This document shows positions 1-7,977 of a stretch of DNA of 25,635 nucleotides, one piece after another. The stretch spans positions 1-25,635 of the forward strand of contig CAZEAC010000062.1 in the NCBI GenBank assembly GCA_964510065.1, read 5' to 3'. The stretch is from CAZEAC01 sp964510065. Its GTDB lineage: Bacteria; Bdellovibrionota_C; UBA2361; CAIXSY01. Positions within the stretch are counted from its first letter, which is position 1. Each line of letters opens with the position of its first letter. The notes beneath the pieces are model-generated. The model ran no database searches. It had not been told where the DNA came from and saw only the letters and a list, made by a program, of their open reading frames with translations. Made by a program: the position numbers and the translations under genes.

Positions 1-40
1 TTCGTCGAATTTCGTCTGAAGTTGCCTACCACTATCAATT

Positions 41-56
41 AGTTGCCATGTACCAA
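41..56 (+). repeat. 16-bp direct repeat, left copy
   Basis: The sequence AGTTGCCATGTACCAA occurs here and again, exactly and in the same orientation, at 20924-20939 inside the broken end of terC. It lies in the non-coding stretch downstream of the CBS gene. No similarity extends cleanly beyond the 16 bases on either side. It could be one end of an inserted region or a chance match. Confidence 0.45.
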
Positions 57-158
57 TAACGAAGGCCATCATCTACGACCGAGGTGCTTCGAGGTCTCAA
101 GCATAGAACGCTCAAGCCGATGCAAATCGATGATGACGGAGAGAGCTCTCGACTCTGT

Positions 159-557
159 TCAACCCTTCTTTATCTCATCGATAACTAAGCGACAGGCATC
201 AGTCGTGGTGAATATTCCCACAAGCTTACTGTTGTCCACCGCAACCAGTGCGCAACCGATCTTATCTTCCATAAGACGCTTTAAAACTTCTTCCAATTTT
301 ACCGTCGGCGCGACCACATAGGGCTCCGGAATATACACATCCGACACTAAGAAACTATCTTTCTTGTCCTTTGCCCATCCCGTTGCAAACTTAATGTCTC
401 GATCTGAAATGATGCCGACAAGCTTTCCCCCTTCCTGCACTGGAAGATGATGAATATTAAATTTCTTCATCATCTTTCTCGCAACTTCAAGATCTTGGTC
501 CAGCCCTACGCTATGTGGACAAAGGGTCATTACCGATTGAATATCTACGCTTTTCAT
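159..557 (-). CDS. CBS-domain pair protein
   Basis: A 132-residue stand-alone Bateman module made of two CBS domains and nothing else. The first (about residues 8-55) has the typical pattern ending in KLVGIISDRDI; the second (about 75-125) ends in KLVGIFTTTDA. Such modules bind adenine nucleotides or SAM and act as energy or stress sensors, usually in the cytoplasm. The start was placed at the ATG at 557 because a strong GGAGG Shine-Dalgarno lies just upstream; a GTG at 569 would put that site inside the gene. It is the last gene of the minus-strand run with the universal stress protein (28 bp upstream) and the Host_attach protein, so a general stress role is likely. The partner it regulates is not visible. 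Confidence 0.9.
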   Translation of the reverse strand: MKSVDIQSVMTLCPHSVGLDQDLEVARKMMKKFNIHHLPVQEGGKLVGIISDRDIKFATGWAKDKKDSFLVSDVYIPEPYVVAPTVKLEEVLKRLMEDKIGCALVAVDNSKLVGIFTTTDACRLVIDEIKKG

Positions 558-585
558 ATCTTCCTCCACTCAAAAACTCTCTCTG

Positions 586-1551
586 TCACGCCCTCTCACT
601 GCCTGAGCTTCGACTATGAACCAACAATACAGGACAAGGGGCATCCCGAATTACTCTCTCCGCCGTCCCACCAATCCACGTAAGCGCATTTCCCGAGCCC
701 TTCGCCGCCATAATAATAAGGTCGCACGCATTATCACGCGCAAACTCGGTCAACGTATGCGGAATCGAATTAAACTTATCGAGCACCACCGTCGAGATAT
801 CACTCATTGCAAACGTTTCCGCCATTCCTTCGAGTTTACTTTTAATTGTGGTGCGATACCGCTCCAAAACTGCACCCGCATCGCCGAACTTAGCTTGGAA
901 CTCGCGCTCGAATACTTCGGGTGGATAGGGCCGTTCAACTACATGCGCCAATATAATTTTTGCGCCACAACGTTTGGCCTCGTGGCTCGCTAGGGCAAAC
1001 GCTGACTGCGATACCGGTGAGAAGTCTGTAAGAACTAAGATTCTTCTGAATGGAATCGAGGCCGTTTCCCCTTTCAAAGCTCGCGGCTGGGAAGGCACGA
1101 CAAGCACCGGGCACTCAGCAGTACGTGCAACACGTTCGGCGACACTCCCCAGCACCGCCCGCGCCGCCAAACCATGACCGTGAGTAGCAATAATGACAAG
1201 GCCGTGTCCCTGCTCGTTTGCGTACTTGATAATCGTCTCTGCAACCGGTGAAAGCGTCTCTACCACCTTTGTAGTACAATCCACCCCCTCAAGGTGCTTC
1301 GCCGCAATCTCTTTAATATTTTTTTCAGCATACGTACGTGCCGCTTCGCGTATCGTGGCAATATCATAAACCGATGGCACAGGTTCCACGGAGATACCAA
1401 TCAAAGGGGAACTCTGAACGACGCAAAGAACCTCAAGCTGAGCTCCATTTCCTTTCGCTTGATCAAGCGCGTAACGAAACGCGGACAGTGAAGCCTCGGA
1501 AAAATCAGTCGTAAGAAGAACTTTCTTAGGAAATAACGTTGCTTGTCCCAT
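586..1551 (-). CDS. tandem universal stress protein (two UspA domains)
   Basis: A 321-residue cytoplasmic protein made of two UspA folds. Domain 1 (about residues 7-150) opens with KVLLTTDFSEAS and ends with the nucleotide-loop pattern THGHGLAARAVLGS followed by CPVLVV. Domain 2 (about 165-310) opens with ILVLTDFSP and ends with AKGSGNALTWIGGTAE and CPVLLV. The glycine-rich loops suggest ATP binding; the second is more divergent, with GGT in place of GS. Tandem Usp proteins of this size occur in many environmental bacteria and respond to starvation, hypoxia or oxidative stress. The start chosen is the ATG at 1551, with a GGATGGA-like site before it; a GTG at 1584 in the same frame is less likely. 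It sits between the Host_attach and CBS genes and is probably co-transcribed with them. Confidence 0.93.
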   Translation of the reverse strand: MGQATLFPKKVLLTTDFSEASLSAFRYALDQAKGNGAQLEVLCVVQSSPLIGISVEPVPSVYDIATIREAARTYAEKNIKEIAAKHLEGVDCTTKVVETLSPVAETIIKYANEQGHGLVIIATHGHGLAARAVLGSVAERVARTAECPVLVVPSQPRALKGETASIPFRRILVLTDFSPVSQSAFALASHEAKRCGAKIILAHVVERPYPPEVFEREFQAKFGDAGAVLERYRTTIKSKLEGMAETFAMSDISTVVLDKFNSIPHTLTEFARDNACDLIIMAAKGSGNALTWIGGTAERVIRDAPCPVLLVHSRSSGSERA

Positions 1552-1596
1552 ATTCCATCCTGCTGCCTGTGCCAAATGTGGCACTTATCAAATGTC

Positions 1597-2034
1597 CTAC
1601 TCCCGTGCCGCTTGCATATGCGTTCTAATCTCCTCATCCGAAGCATGCAGGAGATCTTTTATCAGGGTCTGTTTGACCTTCTCCAATACTCGATGAGATA
1701 GGTGACTCTTGAGAATCCCCACAATATGAGGCCCGCCGATTACTATTAGACTCTCGAACTCCTTATTGTTCGCCGCTCGCTCAATCCAATCGCACACCGT
1801 TGCGAGAAACTTTTCTAAGACTTGTTCGCGTGGCTCTTTTTGCTGGCTCAGCGAATGCCGCGTTTGAGTACCAAGCTCTGTACTGCGGCCGGGTTTATCC
1901 GATCCAAGCTCTCTGTTTAATTTCCTCCCTTCTGTATTGGGGAATTCCGAAATCTTTCGAAATGGCTTCGACAAGGCTTTCTGTTCGAGAACTCTCGCTC
2001 CATCTCTTGCTGCAACCAAAATCCACGTAACCAT
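1597..2034 (-). CDS. Host_attach family protein (eRF1-like fold)
   Basis: A 145-residue protein with the layout of the Host_attach family (PF10116): an N-terminal strand WILVAARDGARVLE, a charged central part with FPNTEGRKLNRELGSDKPGR, and a C-terminal part with ESLIVIGGPHIVGILKSHL followed by a DLLHASDEEI-like end. The family was named for a plant-attachment phenotype in Agrobacterium but is now grouped with bacterial/archaeal relatives of eRF1 and ribosomal L7Ae-type proteins. A translation or RNA-linked stress role is therefore more plausible than adhesion. No signal peptide is seen. The ATG at 2034 lies 10 bp after the stop of the PH-domain gene and the universal stress gene follows, so an operon is likely. 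Confidence 0.82.
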   Translation of the reverse strand: MVTWILVAARDGARVLEQKALSKPFRKISEFPNTEGRKLNRELGSDKPGRSTELGTQTRHSLSQQKEPREQVLEKFLATVCDWIERAANNKEFESLIVIGGPHIVGILKSHLSHRVLEKVKQTLIKDLLHASDEEIRTHMQAARE

Positions 2035-2044
2035 ACATGCCTCA

Positions 2045-2671
2045 CTAGACGTTATCCGTCGAGGTCAATTCACTGCCCGTGAGCGACGATTCCTTTCGAT
2101 CAAAGATTGCACTTCTTGTGCGCTCCTGTACTATTTTTTTTATCTCCCACGGATTTACTATTCCCTTCATACGGATGTTTGAATCACCAGAAGTTATCGA
2201 GGTCGCTACAATGAGGTCGCCGACATTAAGAAACCTCTGATAAAGTTTCTTATCTATCTCAACATCCTTTACATGAATATATCTAAGTCTCGCGGAGTGA
2301 AATTTCAACGAACAGCGGCCGGAAATTTCTAAGATATATTCAGGAGTTAGAATGTACCGCTCATCGAACAATCGATGTGCAATAAAAGCGATCGAAATGA
2401 GTGGAAACAGCGCGAGTAGCGACACATTGAAAGTAATATCGTAGCCAGGGGGAAGATTTAGGTTAACTTGCTGCACAAGCCAGGGAAACCTTAACGAGCC
2501 AACGACCATGAAGACCATTAGAAATACAAAAATTATCAGATGTACCCACTGGTCGCGCACTGATGGGCCAATCACAATATTGGCCGAGTCGGCTAGCTTC
2601 TTGTCTATAGACAAGTCTCGCATCTGCTCTGGTGTTGCTACAATCGATGATGGCGATGGTGTGGAAATCAT
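2045..2671 (-). CDS. bacterial PH-domain membrane protein (YdbS-like)
   Basis: A 208-residue protein with two membrane segments (around WVHLIIFVFLMVFMVVGSL and VSLLALFPLISIAFIAHRL) followed by a bacterial PH (bPH_2) domain. That domain starts at RYILTPEYILEISGR, carries the family pattern RLRYIHVKDVEI...RFLNVGDLIVAT, and ends with GIVNPWEIKKIVQER. Proteins of this type sit in the inner membrane with the PH domain in the cytoplasm; their ligands are mostly unknown. The ATG at 2671 is preferred; an in-frame TTG at 2698 would add nine residues. The N-terminal 50 residues are polar and poorly conserved-looking. The gene leads directly (10 bp) into the Host_attach gene, so it may be the first gene of the four-gene stress operon. 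Confidence 0.8.
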   Translation of the reverse strand: MISTPSPSSIVATPEQMRDLSIDKKLADSANIVIGPSVRDQWVHLIIFVFLMVFMVVGSLRFPWLVQQVNLNLPPGYDITFNVSLLALFPLISIAFIAHRLFDERYILTPEYILEISGRCSLKFHSARLRYIHVKDVEIDKKLYQRFLNVGDLIVATSITSGDSNIRMKGIVNPWEIKKIVQERTRSAIFDRKESSLTGSELTSTDNV

Positions 2672-2843
2672 AAAGTACCCTATGCCTCCCGTTGCCAAAT
2701 CTGAAATGTTACCTCAAGATACGAAAACCCTTTAATCCGATCTCACAATACACCCATTTCGCCTTTTTTGTGAGAGAAAAGCGATGAATGCTCCTACTAG
2801 CTAACACACGCAATTATTGACTCGGCCTAAGTAGGGGCCTATC

Positions 2844-4073
2844 CTAGTTTGCTTGGAACTTCCTTCGAAGGCAAAAGCAAAAGATTACCAAGGTAATTAA
2901 TGAAAGGAACGGCAGAGGAAAGCTCCCGCGAATAAAGACGGCGCAGAAGCTTAGGATTAGAAAAAGAGCTACACCCATTAAATCTTTACCCGTTTGAAGC
3001 CTCAAAAAACGAAGTGAGCCTAGCGCGCTGATTCCAAGATCGTAGAAAAGCGCCTGCGGTGAAATAAGCGGCATAATCACACAAAGAAGATAGAGCAGGT
3101 CAATCAACTGCTCCTGCCGCTCTTTCGAACGAGCTGCCCTTTTTACCAGATGGAGCTCTCGAACTAAAAAGACCAGTACGCCAATCGCGAAGGCGAACCC
3201 CGCCCAGCGAAGCCACGAACAACAGGTACCATACTTAGCCGCGACCGCATTAAGGGTTCCAGGAATAGAAACCTGTTCCTGAAAGTTCGCCAGATAGTTT
3301 TGCGCCGAGAACTTTCCAATCACCTCGAGCCATGGCAGCGGCCACAACAGGCCAAATGTCGGTATAGCGAGCACGTATAAGAGCGCCGCACCAAGCGCCC
3401 CGCCGAGAAGAATTCTCCAATGTCCCGCGAAGAGTAAAACCGCGAGCGCAATACCACCATATTGCGGCTTCACCATCCAAAGTCCAAGCGGAACGCCACT
3501 TGCTACCTCAAGTAGCTTCGAGCCACTTCGCGCTGCTTTACTCACGAGGAAAATACTTGCCGAGGCAAGGAGCATCGACAGCGCGGTATTTTGACCACCA
3601 AAGACTCCAATAAAGGCCGGGGCAAAAATGAGAAGTGCCGCAAACGTCGGAGGAAATTTTTCTCGGGCGACATTCGAAGTTGAGATCGACAGTCGAAGAC
3701 TCACAATGAAGAAGATAAAAGAGAAGACAACCCATAGCCGTGCCGCAGTGACTCCATCAAGCTTCGCAAGCGGAGATGCCAGAATTGCGACATACGGAGG
3801 ATACGCACCAAAATAATAGTCTCCTTCGAACCACGGCCATATCGTATTTTCGATTTCGCGCTGACGAGCTGCGGAATAAAGCTTGTCCGCCTCGCCGTGC
3901 TCAATCAGATAGGCCATCGCGTAGAAACCCGGAAAATCTCCACTATTAATTAGCGAGCGGTGGTCACGATCCTTTACAAGCGAAGTCACTACCGCAAGTA
4001 CTACCGCGAGTATAATTGCAAGAGCGATTCGATTGAGACGAGACTCTGACAATAAAAAGTTCAAGTTATGCAT
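2844..4073 (-). CDS. GT87-family polyprenyl-phosphate-mannose-type glycosyltransferase (DUF2029)
   Basis: A 409-residue multispanning inner-membrane protein, about ten hydrophobic segments by eye. The N-terminus has one membrane helix and then the GT87/DUF2029 signature: an acidic residue in SGDFPGFYAMAYLIEHGEAD, followed by YSAARQ and, further on, YPPYVAILASPLA. Family members, such as mycobacterial PimE, transfer a sugar from a polyprenyl-phosphate donor to a lipid or glycan on the outer face of the membrane. The substrate here is unknown. Length is normal for the family. It is separated by about 170 bp from the PH-domain gene, so it may be transcribed separately. No strong Shine-Dalgarno is seen before the ATG. 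Confidence 0.87.
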   Translation of the reverse strand: MHNLNFLLSESRLNRIALAIILAVVLAVVTSLVKDRDHRSLINSGDFPGFYAMAYLIEHGEADKLYSAARQREIENTIWPWFEGDYYFGAYPPYVAILASPLAKLDGVTAARLWVVFSFIFFIVSLRLSISTSNVAREKFPPTFAALLIFAPAFIGVFGGQNTALSMLLASASIFLVSKAARSGSKLLEVASGVPLGLWMVKPQYGGIALAVLLFAGHWRILLGGALGAALLYVLAIPTFGLLWPLPWLEVIGKFSAQNYLANFQEQVSIPGTLNAVAAKYGTCCSWLRWAGFAFAIGVLVFLVRELHLVKRAARSKERQEQLIDLLYLLCVIMPLISPQALFYDLGISALGSLRFLRLQTGKDLMGVALFLILSFCAVFIRGSFPLPFLSLITLVIFCFCLRRKFQAN

Positions 4074-4394
4074 TCCAAGAGATACCGACTCCGCTGAATT
4101 GTTATATTTTTAGTATGTTTCTCTGCACACGTAAACGTAGAACCTCGTCGATTATGGGCCTGCGACCTAGCCCAGACTTCACACGGGTTTCTCCTGCGGA
4201 GACGTAACTTGCCGACTGACTGCGTTTTCCTAGAAATTCGTCCTCGACAGCCCGCAAGGAAACTTACCCCTGCTCATTCCCTCAGGGACCGCGCAAGTAC
4301 TGACTTTATTGGGGAATTCACTTTTGCGCGCGCTCACTGAGCGAAATGGTACAGGGATTATTTGATTTTTGTCCAGGGAGCCGACTCACTGAGA
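4074..4394. other. intergenic region containing one copy of a 79-bp repeat
   Basis: About 320 bases between the start of the GT87 gene and the stop of the orphan 769-residue gene. No convincing gene was found on either strand. The only structured element is the 79-bp repeat at 4271-4349. The promoter of the GT87 gene should lie near 4074-4140, but no clear -10/-35 pair was identified. Confidence 0.7.
4271..4349 (-). repeat. 79-bp inverted repeat, copy A
   Basis: The reverse complement of this segment matches 7017-7095 at 70 of 79 positions with no gaps (counted by hand). Similarity stops abruptly at both ends. Each copy can form two small stems: GCGCAAGT with ACTT-nn-GCGC around a conserved loop containing TTTATTGGGGAATT, and CGCTC with GAGCG. 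Several differences between the copies fall in loops or at stem edges, so the fold may be maintained. Confidence 0.88.
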
Positions 4395-6704
4395 CTAGTC
4401 GAAGAGGATACTTAAGAAGTAACGCTTTGGAATATACTTCAAGCCCACGAGAAATATTTTTTTCCCTTCTTTCAGCTCTGCTGGCTTTGGATAACTCGCG
4501 CCAGAATATATCTTTTTAAATTGTCTCCGATTGTTCGCATCCAAGGCAGCGAGCGTACCCGAATTACCTGCTCGCCTGAGAAGTTGGTACAACGGAGGCA
4601 ATCTCTTCAGTGTCGTTTCATTGACGAATACCTTCATCCCCCAACCCGTTTCATAACGAATAAATGGCGCCAATACTTGTGCGCAGCTTTGTACCATGAG
4701 CTGACGGGGATTCTTTAACTTTGACACATCAACTGATACTCCGGAAATAACTTCAAGTTCTAAAAGCGAAGCCAACTCCCCCTGCTCGATAAACCTTCGA
4801 TATCTAGCGGCCAGAGCATCCCTTACGACATCGTCACTAAATAGTGCTTGTGGTACAGGTGTGCCGGCAAGGGCATTCAATGATTTTGAAAGTCTCTCCC
4901 AGTTTAGCTCCAAGTTATTGAGCACCTTTATCAAAGCTTGTTGGCGTTCAGCTTCACTCAAGATGTCGCCAAAACGTCTCTTGCGTTCATTGTATCCAAA
5001 TTCATCACCCGAACTGATTCGACCAAACATTTGGCCGATGATGAATCGCTGAGCCTCGACACCGATTAATGATTCGGCGGTTCCAACTTTACTGCCTCTC
5101 GATACTACACCTATTACATTCTCGATAGCTTGAGGATTTCGATCCCTAAACCCCACGAGCCGTTCGAGTAGAGCTGTTTTTTCAGGGCCTCGGCAAAATG
5201 TTGCAAGCACAATCAGTTGCTCCGGTTCTGGAGTGACTTTACCGCTTAAGACATCGTGCGTGCGCTGCCGAAGGAAGCTAGTTACTGTGGCTGAATATTC
5301 TGCTCGATCTTGAAGCACTCGAAGATTTGCTATGAACCCTTCAGTAGTGCGTACTTTTCGAAACGTCTTATCGAGATACGAAGCCATGCCCTCGGGATAG
5401 CGATCTATGCCGTCGAATGCGGCCCGCAGTTGCTCATATAGTGCAAATTGAAACTGAGCCTGAGCTTCAGCTCCCATCTCCTCAAGCGTGTGAATGAACT
5501 GTCGCGCGACATCGAGTCGGCGAACGCAACGCGGCATACGAGAATATAATCGATTGGGTTGAGCAACGTTTTCGTCCGAGTTGCGGTGAAAATCAATTGC
5601 ACTTAGATCCTTGCAGATCTTTGTGACAGCCTGGTCGAGGCATGCCGAGAGTGACTCAGATGCGGGAAGATTAAATTTGGCATGGATCGCTCGAGCTAAC
5701 TCAAGCGATCCTAAATCACCTCGAATAAAACGCTCGAGCGAAGCTCGACACGCTCTCGACGAAATATCCAAGCATTCGTCGCTACGTGACAAGTCAAAGC
5801 AGGTGTGTACGTTTATCGCGGTAGTAAGCGTTGCGATCGAAAGGTTATGCGAGTCTGTCAATATTCGATCTCTCAATACCGCTGCAGAGGCACAAAGCAG
5901 CTCATTTGTGCAGATTGGGATTCTATTCTCCGGAGCCAGCGCACTAAGACCGATCAGATCTTTTGCGATAGTTCTGTGCGCGACATGGCCCTTTCCAACA
6001 AGATCTATAAGTAAACGCGAAACTACTAAATTTCTAAATAGTTGCTCATCAAGGCCTAACGCGAGTTGCGCCTCAGCCTTTATAAAGTTTCTCGATCCAA
6101 TCTGATTTGCAAAAGTTAACTCTAGCTTGCGTCGCCGCTCGACTAGTTCCAGTTCCCGAGAACTAAGCTCTGCCGAAGCTTGTGAAATGTTTTGAGGCCC
6201 ATCACCCCTCCGATCACATTCTCTGACGAGATCGGCAGGAAATGATCCGATAGTAAGTTGAAAATTTAAGATCTTGCGAGGATACTCACGAACTTGGTGA
6301 TCAATCACTGCGCAACTTACTACCAAGGTAACTTTTCCCTCTTCCTGGTAATCAGGAGGCATGCCCTCCAGTACGAGCGTTTGTTGGGTGCCGTATCTGT
6401 TACAGATGGCGTTACGTATCACCTCCCTTCCCCCACTGAAGAGAATTGAGCGGGCGTTGAAACGATCATCTTGTGGTGATACCCATTTAAGATCTCCTTC
6501 CATTCTTAGCCACTCGTCGGAACTGCAGGCCTGGATCCATCTTTTTGCAACTGCATCGGCTATAATATTGGCCCCTCGCTCGTTGGCAGGCATATAGCGG
6601 ACTGCAATCGGACTTCTTGAAATTAATTTCGGCGGTGTGAAATTAGTGCCGTTGCCTGGCTTCGGATGATTATGGGGTTCAGGTTGGTGGTCGTTGTTTA
6701 ACAT
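4395..6704 (-). CDS. hypothetical protein, 769 residues, alpha-helical, between inverted repeats
   Basis: A long intact reading frame with no domain that I recognise. The first 27 residues are rich in Asn, Pro and His and look disordered. About residues 28-165 contain several predicted strands and could form a small N-terminal domain. From about residue 175 onward the protein looks mainly helical and rich in Arg, Leu and Glu, in the manner of a helical-repeat or scaffold protein. No signal peptide or membrane segment is present, so it is probably cytoplasmic or exported by a non-Sec route. No good Shine-Dalgarno precedes the ATG at 6704. The gene is enclosed, with a metG remnant, by two inverted copies of a 79-bp repeat, which suggests it could have moved as a unit. 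No transposase motif (DDE, HUH, serine or tyrosine recombinase) was seen in it. Confidence 0.8.
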   Translation of the reverse strand: MLNNDHQPEPHNHPKPGNGTNFTPPKLISRSPIAVRYMPANERGANIIADAVAKRWIQACSSDEWLRMEGDLKWVSPQDDRFNARSILFSGGREVIRNAICNRYGTQQTLVLEGMPPDYQEEGKVTLVVSCAVIDHQVREYPRKILNFQLTIGSFPADLVRECDRRGDGPQNISQASAELSSRELELVERRRKLELTFANQIGSRNFIKAEAQLALGLDEQLFRNLVVSRLLIDLVGKGHVAHRTIAKDLIGLSALAPENRIPICTNELLCASAAVLRDRILTDSHNLSIATLTTAINVHTCFDLSRSDECLDISSRACRASLERFIRGDLGSLELARAIHAKFNLPASESLSACLDQAVTKICKDLSAIDFHRNSDENVAQPNRLYSRMPRCVRRLDVARQFIHTLEEMGAEAQAQFQFALYEQLRAAFDGIDRYPEGMASYLDKTFRKVRTTEGFIANLRVLQDRAEYSATVTSFLRQRTHDVLSGKVTPEPEQLIVLATFCRGPEKTALLERLVGFRDRNPQAIENVIGVVSRGSKVGTAESLIGVEAQRFIIGQMFGRISSGDEFGYNERKRRFGDILSEAERQQALIKVLNNLELNWERLSKSLNALAGTPVPQALFSDDVVRDALAARYRRFIEQGELASLLELEVISGVSVDVSKLKNPRQLMVQSCAQVLAPFIRYETGWGMKVFVNETTLKRLPPLYQLLRRAGNSGTLAALDANNRRQFKKIYSGASYPKPAELKEGKKIFLVGLKYIPKRYFLSILFD

Positions 6705-6819
6705 CGGCGTGGTAATTAAATTTTTACTTTAGAGAATACTACATTAGACGAGAAAAAAACACTTTTCTGTACACGTCGATAGTTTCTCTCAACGCGTTAT
6801 TCACGGTAAGCGCGTCAAG

Positions 6820-7011
6820 AGAATGGAACTTGCGCGAGTCTGTAACCGTTACGTTGACGATCGCGCACCGTGGAAAAGCATTAAGAGTGATCCGACAGTA
6901 ACCTCAGTAACGCTCCCGCACCTCTTTCATTTTAATGCGCTGAAATTTTTAGGCGTCGTACTTGAGCCGCATTTACCAGAGAGCGCTGAGAAGATCGCCC
7001 GTATGCTCGGC
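6820..7011 (+). pseudogene. metG: 3' fragment of methionyl-tRNA synthetase (anticodon-binding domain)
   Basis: The encoded peptide, starting near MELARVCNRYVDDRAPWK and ending near LPESAEKIARMLG, follows the C-terminal helical anticodon-binding domain of bacterial MetRS, including the hallmark NRYVD..APWK and the later LAP-HLPESAEKI helix. Only about 65 residues remain of a protein normally longer than 500. The catalytic Rossmann domain with HIGH and KMSKS motifs is absent upstream, where stops occur within 75 bases. MetRS similarity ends just before the 79-bp repeat begins. This must be a remnant or a duplicated gene tail; the working metG is expected elsewhere in the genome. Confidence 0.78.
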
Positions 7012-7016
7012 CCATG

Positions 7017-7095
7017 CCATTTCGCTCAGAGAGAGCGCGTAAAAGTCAATTCCCCAATAAAATCAGCACTTGCGCGGTCTCCGAGGGAATAAGCA
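7017..7095 (+). repeat. 79-bp inverted repeat, copy B
   Basis: This is the partner of 4271-4349, in the opposite orientation, 70/79 identical without gaps. It directly follows the metG remnant and precedes the stop of the 169-residue orphan by about 65 bases. The conserved core includes AATTCCCCAATAAA and ACTTGCGCGGT. It keeps the CGCTC...GAGCG stem with a changed loop. Confidence 0.88.
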
Positions 7096-7159
7096 AGCCA
7101 AGGAGCCGCGGAGAACGCTGTGTAACGTTTGAAAGTTCCAGCGTACCCAAATAATTTCT

Positions 7160-7669
7160 TTACGCTGATTTGGCTGCGAGGACCATGCGCATCATTTGAG
7201 TTAAGTCGGTATCATCTGACCTGCGAAGCTGTGCCTGTTCCAAGGCCGCCAAAATTCCCCTTGCTGTCCTTAGACCCGCGCTTACCACTTTCGAGCACGC
7301 CTCAGATTTCGATACAAACAAACTCTGCAAATCTTCACGAGTGGGATCTTCTAGCCTACGCCCGTCGTCGACTATTTGGAATCCTTCCTTACAGAATACC
7401 AGCGGTCTCGAGCTATTCTCTTTTACTGAGATTGTTACAGCACCGCGCATAAGCGGATCTCGCATAAGGGCGAGAACCGCTTTAAACTCGGGGGTCTCTG
7501 AAAGCTCGAGCAACTGAGCTGGAGTTGCGGCACGCACCTGCCTGGGAGGAAGCCCTGATCTACCTTCGGTCTCTTTAGCTTTTTCAAGTAGCTCTACTAC
7601 TTTGGTGGCGGCTTTTCGAAGCTTACTCTCTTGTGGAGTTAGTTTCCGCTTAACAATCTCAGGCCGCAT
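7160..7669 (-). CDS. hypothetical protein, 169 residues
   Basis: I do not recognise a family. The protein is helical and charged, beginning with a basic stretch (MRPEIVKRKLTPQESKLRKAA), then a Pro/Arg linker, a central helical part (about residues 50-75) and a short strand-rich segment (AVTISVKENSSRPLVFCKEGFQIVDDGRR). It ends in helices rich in Ala, Leu and Arg. No signal peptide or membrane segment is seen. A GGAG site seven bases before the ATG at 7669 supports this start and strand; the overlapping plus-strand frame has no such signal. It stands alone, divergently oriented from the exported-protein pair that follows. A small cytoplasmic regulator or adaptor is possible but not shown. Confidence 0.65.
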   Translation of the reverse strand: MRPEIVKRKLTPQESKLRKAATKVVELLEKAKETEGRSGLPPRQVRAATPAQLLELSETPEFKAVLALMRDPLMRGAVTISVKENSSRPLVFCKEGFQIVDDGRRLEDPTREDLQSLFVSKSEACSKVVSAGLRTARGILAALEQAQLRRSDDTDLTQMMRMVLAAKSA

Positions 7670-7977
7670 AGAAAATCTCCAAAACAGTTCACGTCCTAAG
7701 TTATGTGGAAAAGTACCAAAGATGTGGCCTATGATAGAAAAAGAACTTGTGTTTTCTAAGGGTTAGCGAGCGACTCGAGCGGCCCGCGAATGCCCTGTGC
7801 TACCGCTAAATTATTACAGCCGTTTGAGAAAGAAAGTTAAAGTGTTATGAAATATTGAGTTCCTGCTCCGCGTCCCTGATATTGAAGGCTCGAATGAAAA
7901 ATATCAGTTCCTACATTGCACACCCGGCTCGTGGTGCATATGTCGCGATCCAAAAGGATCCGATCTCGGCACATCGC
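7670..7977. other. divergent intergenic region with possible promoter
   Basis: About 300 bases between the 169-residue minus-strand gene and the preferred start of the plus-strand exported protein. Apart from the candidate promoter at 7824-7851, nothing structured was found. In-frame start codons occur at 7855 (TTG) and 7894 (ATG), so part of this region could be coding if the longer form is real. Confidence 0.5.
7824..7851 (+). promoter_or_regulatory. candidate sigma-70-type promoter
   Basis: TTGAGA and TATGAA are separated by 16 bases, upstream of the exported protein/DUF4424 pair. The match to consensus is moderate and was found by eye. If real, the transcript would start near 7858, which would exclude the TTG start at 7855. 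Confidence 0.3.

Larger units (their letters stand above)
6705..7159. other. 455-bp stretch without an intact gene
   Basis: This region holds a degraded 3' piece of metG (about 6820-7011) and the second 79-bp repeat (7017-7095). The frame containing the metG piece is open from about 6748 to a stop at 7090-7092, running through most of the repeat, but only the metG-like part looks coding. The remainder, including 6705-6800 upstream of the 769-residue gene, is AT-rich and shows no clear feature. Confidence 0.75.

Noticed and set aside
1931..1947. TATTGGGGAATTC resembling the core of the 79-bp repeat
   Set aside because: Only about 13 bases match and they lie within the Host_attach coding sequence; the flanks do not align.
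2745..2776. TCTCACA...TGTGAGA as a terminator or operator
   Set aside because: The arms are only seven bases with a loop of about 20, and the T-run is inside the loop rather than after the stem.
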